From Istiophorus platypterus (Eukaryota; Chordata; Actinopteri; Istiophoriformes; Istiophoridae), in assembly GCA_016859345.1 (NCBI GenBank), contig CM029120.1:7431501-7495500 (forward strand): a stretch of DNA of 64,000 nt. The letters are read 5' to 3'. The notes under the pieces were generated by a model. That model saw nothing but the letters and a program-made list of their open reading frames with translations, was not told the origin of the DNA and did not search any database. The translations under genes and the position numbers were made by a program. This document shows, piece by piece, positions 62,001-64,000 of this stretch. How positions within the stretch are numbered: position 1 is the stretch's first letter; each line of letters begins with the position of its first letter.

Positions 62001-62434
62001 AATGACCCCTTTCAGTCAATCATTGAGAGTTCAACCACTATAGCCAGCTGTCTATACTTGCACTGCATAGCCAAAGGGAGGATTTCTACTCATGCTACAT
62101 GTAAGACTATGACATTTAAATCTAATAAATAGGTAAAAATAAAAAGGCTGAGTTTACACAGAATCATTTCTCTTGTGGTAAACGGCTTGCGAGACCAAAC
62201 AAAACCGGCCGTCAGGTAAGAATAACAGCCCACCTGTAAAAACCAGAATATGTTGTTCAACTCGCCCCCGGGAAATGGTGGAGGACTCGGCTTGGATCCG
62301 CCTGCGTCGCCGGCGGTCGGGTCCCGGACGCTCCGCTTCGGGTGCCAAGCCGTGTCGTAGCTGTCCAGCACCCAGGAGGTGATGCACGCCAGGGCCAGTC
62401 CGAGGACAACCAGCGCACCGAACAGCTTCAGCAT
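56150..62434 (-). CDS. tmem62: TMEM62, membrane metallophosphoesterase-like protein
   Basis: Thirteen coding exons with GT..AG borders and matching phases: 62434-62234, 61806-61695, 61516-61379, 60907-60862, 60416-60275, 59874-59750, 59529-59407, 59264-59109, 58857-58698, 58478-58280, 58076-57981, 57673-57555 and 56470-56150 (TGA). They give 645 residues (human about 643). Residues 3-22 form a hydrophobic signal anchor. A calcineurin-like phosphoesterase domain follows with all metal motifs: DIH (D70, H72), GDLTD (105-109), GNHD (148-151), H237 and GHLH (263-266). After a beta-rich linker, about five hydrophobic segments (about 436-461, 485-508, 529-545, 577-600, 605-626) make a multi-pass C-terminal region. 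The ATG has A at -3. Known function is scant: predicted intracellular-membrane protein with no established substrate. It converges on ptgr2. Confidence 0.95.
56481..56550. repeat. tmem62: 35-bp tandem duplication beside a splice acceptor
   Basis: 56481-56515 and 56516-56550 are identical except at two bases. On the tmem62 strand each copy contains GCACTAATCA, a good branch-point match. The nearer predicted branch A (56497) is 26 bases before the last exon's acceptor. Confidence 0.9.
57217..57522. repeat. GGGCTGCAA-family repeat copy
   Basis: ATGGCTGCATCTCATATT begins it, with TGGATTATCGTCAATTAAAAC, AAATGTCAGAAAACTGACC, GATTGCTTGTTTTGTCCAG and ACCCAAAGATACAGAGTTTA inside and GTTTCAGCTCTAAGG at the end. 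Near full length, in the last tmem62 intron (56471-57554). Confidence 0.75.
58986..59096. repeat. Compound (GA)n-(GACA)n-(CA)n microsatellite
   Basis: GA units (58986-59022), then GACA tetramers (59030-59059), then CA units (to 59096). On the tmem62 strand it is (TG)n-(TGTC)n-(TC)n beginning about 13 bases into the intron after exon 59264-59109. Confidence 0.95.
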
Positions 62435-63010
62435 CCTCCTGCAGTGGCGAGAGAGGGGGCCGGCCTCCGCCGCCGCCGCCGCCGTCGTCTGTCCCGGGCA
62501 GAGAGAGAGAGAGAGAGAGAGGAAGAAAAGAAAAAGGGGGCTAGCTACCGGTGGAAACAGCCGCGGGCACGAAAACGCGCTAACACGGACTACGACGGGA
62601 CGGCGCTCCGCTCGGCTACATGGCTAAGAGCTAAGGCTCAGACCGTGTCCGTCGCTGCCGCCGCGGCCGACGGGAGCCCGCGTTGGGGGCGCGGGGTTCA
62701 TTCACCGGTCCGTCTCCGGCTGCCTTCGGGCGGAGGAGGAGGAGGAGGCGGAGGCGGAGGAGGAGGAGGCGGCTCGGCGGGGTTAGGTGGCGGCTGGCTC
62801 CCCACCGGCCACCGACAGCGCACCGGCGTGAGGAGGGGGGACACGTTAGCGTCGGTCGAGAGGGGAGCGAGTGAGGCGGAAGAGCTCCCACTCCCGCACT
62901 GTTTTCCGAGCACCGCAGTCACACCGCACCACATGCCATCGCGAGATATTTCGAGAATAGCCGGATACGGCCGGAGGGGGGCCGAACGACCCCTAGCGGG
63001 GTCGGGGGAC
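62270..63010 (-). promoter_or_regulatory. tmem62: CpG-rich tmem62 promoter region
   Basis: CpG-dense sequence extends from within the first coding exon to about 63000, after which the base composition turns AT-rich. TCGCGAGA at 62939-62946 is, on the gene strand, TCTCGCGA, a motif common in broadly expressed TATA-less vertebrate promoters. GGA/GGC triplets (62735-62775) and a GA run (62501-62521) lie in the presumed 5' UTR. The exact start site is not determinable. A pyrimidine-rich acceptor-like sequence (CTCGCCACTGCAG) just before the ATG leaves open a further 5' UTR intron. Confidence 0.5.
62501..62521. repeat. (GA)n microsatellite
   Basis: Short pure GA run just upstream of the tmem62 start codon. 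Confidence 0.9.
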
Positions 63011-63019
63011 TCGGTTTTA

Positions 63020-64000
63020 GAAACGAAACGAACATTATGATTATCACCAAGGGAGGAGTTATTGCATGGCCGTTGCGTTAGACCGCGTTAGTTTTAGCTG
63101 GGAGTTCCTAATAAACTGCCAACTGACTATATTCTTTTTGTAGGGTTTTTTTTTATTCGCTATATATTTGCTGTAGAGATAAGAAAAGCTGGTGTAAGAG
63201 AGGCACAGATTGAGGATTGAATGGAATAATATAGAACTATCAGTACTGTAATCCCGTAGTCTCTCTGCAGATGGTGCTGTATAACAATAGTTATTTACCT
63301 AGCTACTAAATATATTTAACAATATTTAATAACCACCACAGACAAAAAAATAATATGTAAATAATCATCACACTACATAAATCGTACACATCTTTGTAGA
63401 GATACATTTGGTTTAAGGGATTCTTACATTTTTATATAGATTGTTTTTTCTTTTCTATTTTCAACATGATTCAGCCACTTAATACAATAACAAAAGTAGA
63501 TTCTACCCTACTTGCTCTACTCATTTACCGTACTATATGAAAGCAGGCAAATTCCTTGTTTAAAGGTTCAAATGAATAATTCATACATGTAACTTTTCCC
63601 ATCAATAATGGTGTCAACAGCAGTTAAATGTAGCTCAACTGTATGTAATTAAAATAGCTCCACCCCAAACCACCAAAACCATTAAATTTTTTCTTGAAAT
63701 GCAATCTATATTTGTCACCGCTGGCCGTTAGTGAGAAAGTGGTGAAATTGGTTAACCACGTGTGTTACTGGTTAAAGATTTGTCCAAGTGCATTCATACT
63801 TAAACTGAAACTCCTGACTAGACTACACTTCTGCAATCTTGCTCTGGAGTGTTTTCAGGTCTGCCTCTTGTTGTTGGTGCAGAACACTAGTGGTGGAAAG
63901 TACATTCACTCAAATGCTGTACGTTTTCCACTTGAGCACTCAACTTTTGAACTACTTGTACTGGAATGTTTTTATTTTATGGTATCAGTACTGTATGGTA
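63020..64000. other. AT-rich flank upstream of tmem62
   Basis: No exon recognised. The last hundred or so bases are the start of an interspersed repeat cut by the window end. Confidence 0.6.
63888..64000. repeat. ACTTGAGTAAA-family repeat, cut by window end
   Basis: AGTGGTGGAAAGTACATTCA, then CTCAAATGCTGTACG, CTACTTGTACTGGAATG and TTTATTTTATGGTA follow the order of a repeat common in spiny-rayed fishes, in the orientation opposite to the copy at 49118-49262. Confidence 0.65.

Noticed and set aside
62342..63040. 232-codon open frame opposite tmem62 exon 1
   Set aside because: It is antisense to conserved coding sequence and CpG-rich promoter DNA, with glycine runs from GGA/GGC triplets and no domain.

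Overview
The window is vertebrate nuclear DNA, almost certainly from a teleost fish. Genes are interrupted by short introns with GT..AG borders. All four recognisable proteins are vertebrate families close to full length, and the spacers carry long CA/GT microsatellites plus interspersed repeats typical of spiny-rayed (percomorph-like) fishes. There are no bacterial, viral or CRISPR features. Species and chromosome cannot be read from the sequence.

Layout. 1-6090: no gene recognised; it holds a perfect 22-bp-arm palindrome, a degenerate minisatellite, a GT microsatellite and a dead Tc1-like transposon tail. 6062-11600 (+): crip1, a 77-residue single-LIM protein in four coding exons with a TATA box and a probable 3' UTR intron. 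11600-24486: about 13 kb without a recognisable coding gene, containing repeats, a five-unit diverged tandem array and probably the mideas 3' UTR. 24487-46100 (-): mideas (ELMSAN1), reconstructed as 12 coding exons and 1,144 residues with glutamine-rich N-terminal part, ELM2, SANT and a C-terminal C2H2 finger, plus a non-coding first exon and a uORF. 46100-50195: spacer. 50200-53190 (+): ptgr2, seven coding introns and 345 residues, head-to-head with mideas. 53200-56149: spacer with a 54-base T run. 56150-62434 (-): tmem62, 13 coding exons and 645 residues, convergent with ptgr2. 62435-64000: tmem62 5' flank and repeats.

The genes do not form a pathway: crip1 is a small zinc-binding LIM protein, mideas a histone-deacetylase complex scaffold, ptgr2 a prostaglandin-metabolising reductase and tmem62 a membrane-anchored metallophosphoesterase-like protein. 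The mideas/ptgr2 head-to-head pairing is, from general knowledge, also found in mammals; crip1 and tmem62 lie elsewhere in human.

I found no convincing undescribed biological system. The most interesting points are the perfect palindrome, the diverged tandem array downstream of mideas, dinucleotide tracts hard against the 5' splice sites of two conserved exons, a duplicated branch-point candidate in the last tmem62 intron, and roughly eight diverged copies of one GGGCTGCAA-ended repeat. All exon borders were read by eye from splice consensus, reading frame and remembered family sequences; no alignment or transcript data was available.
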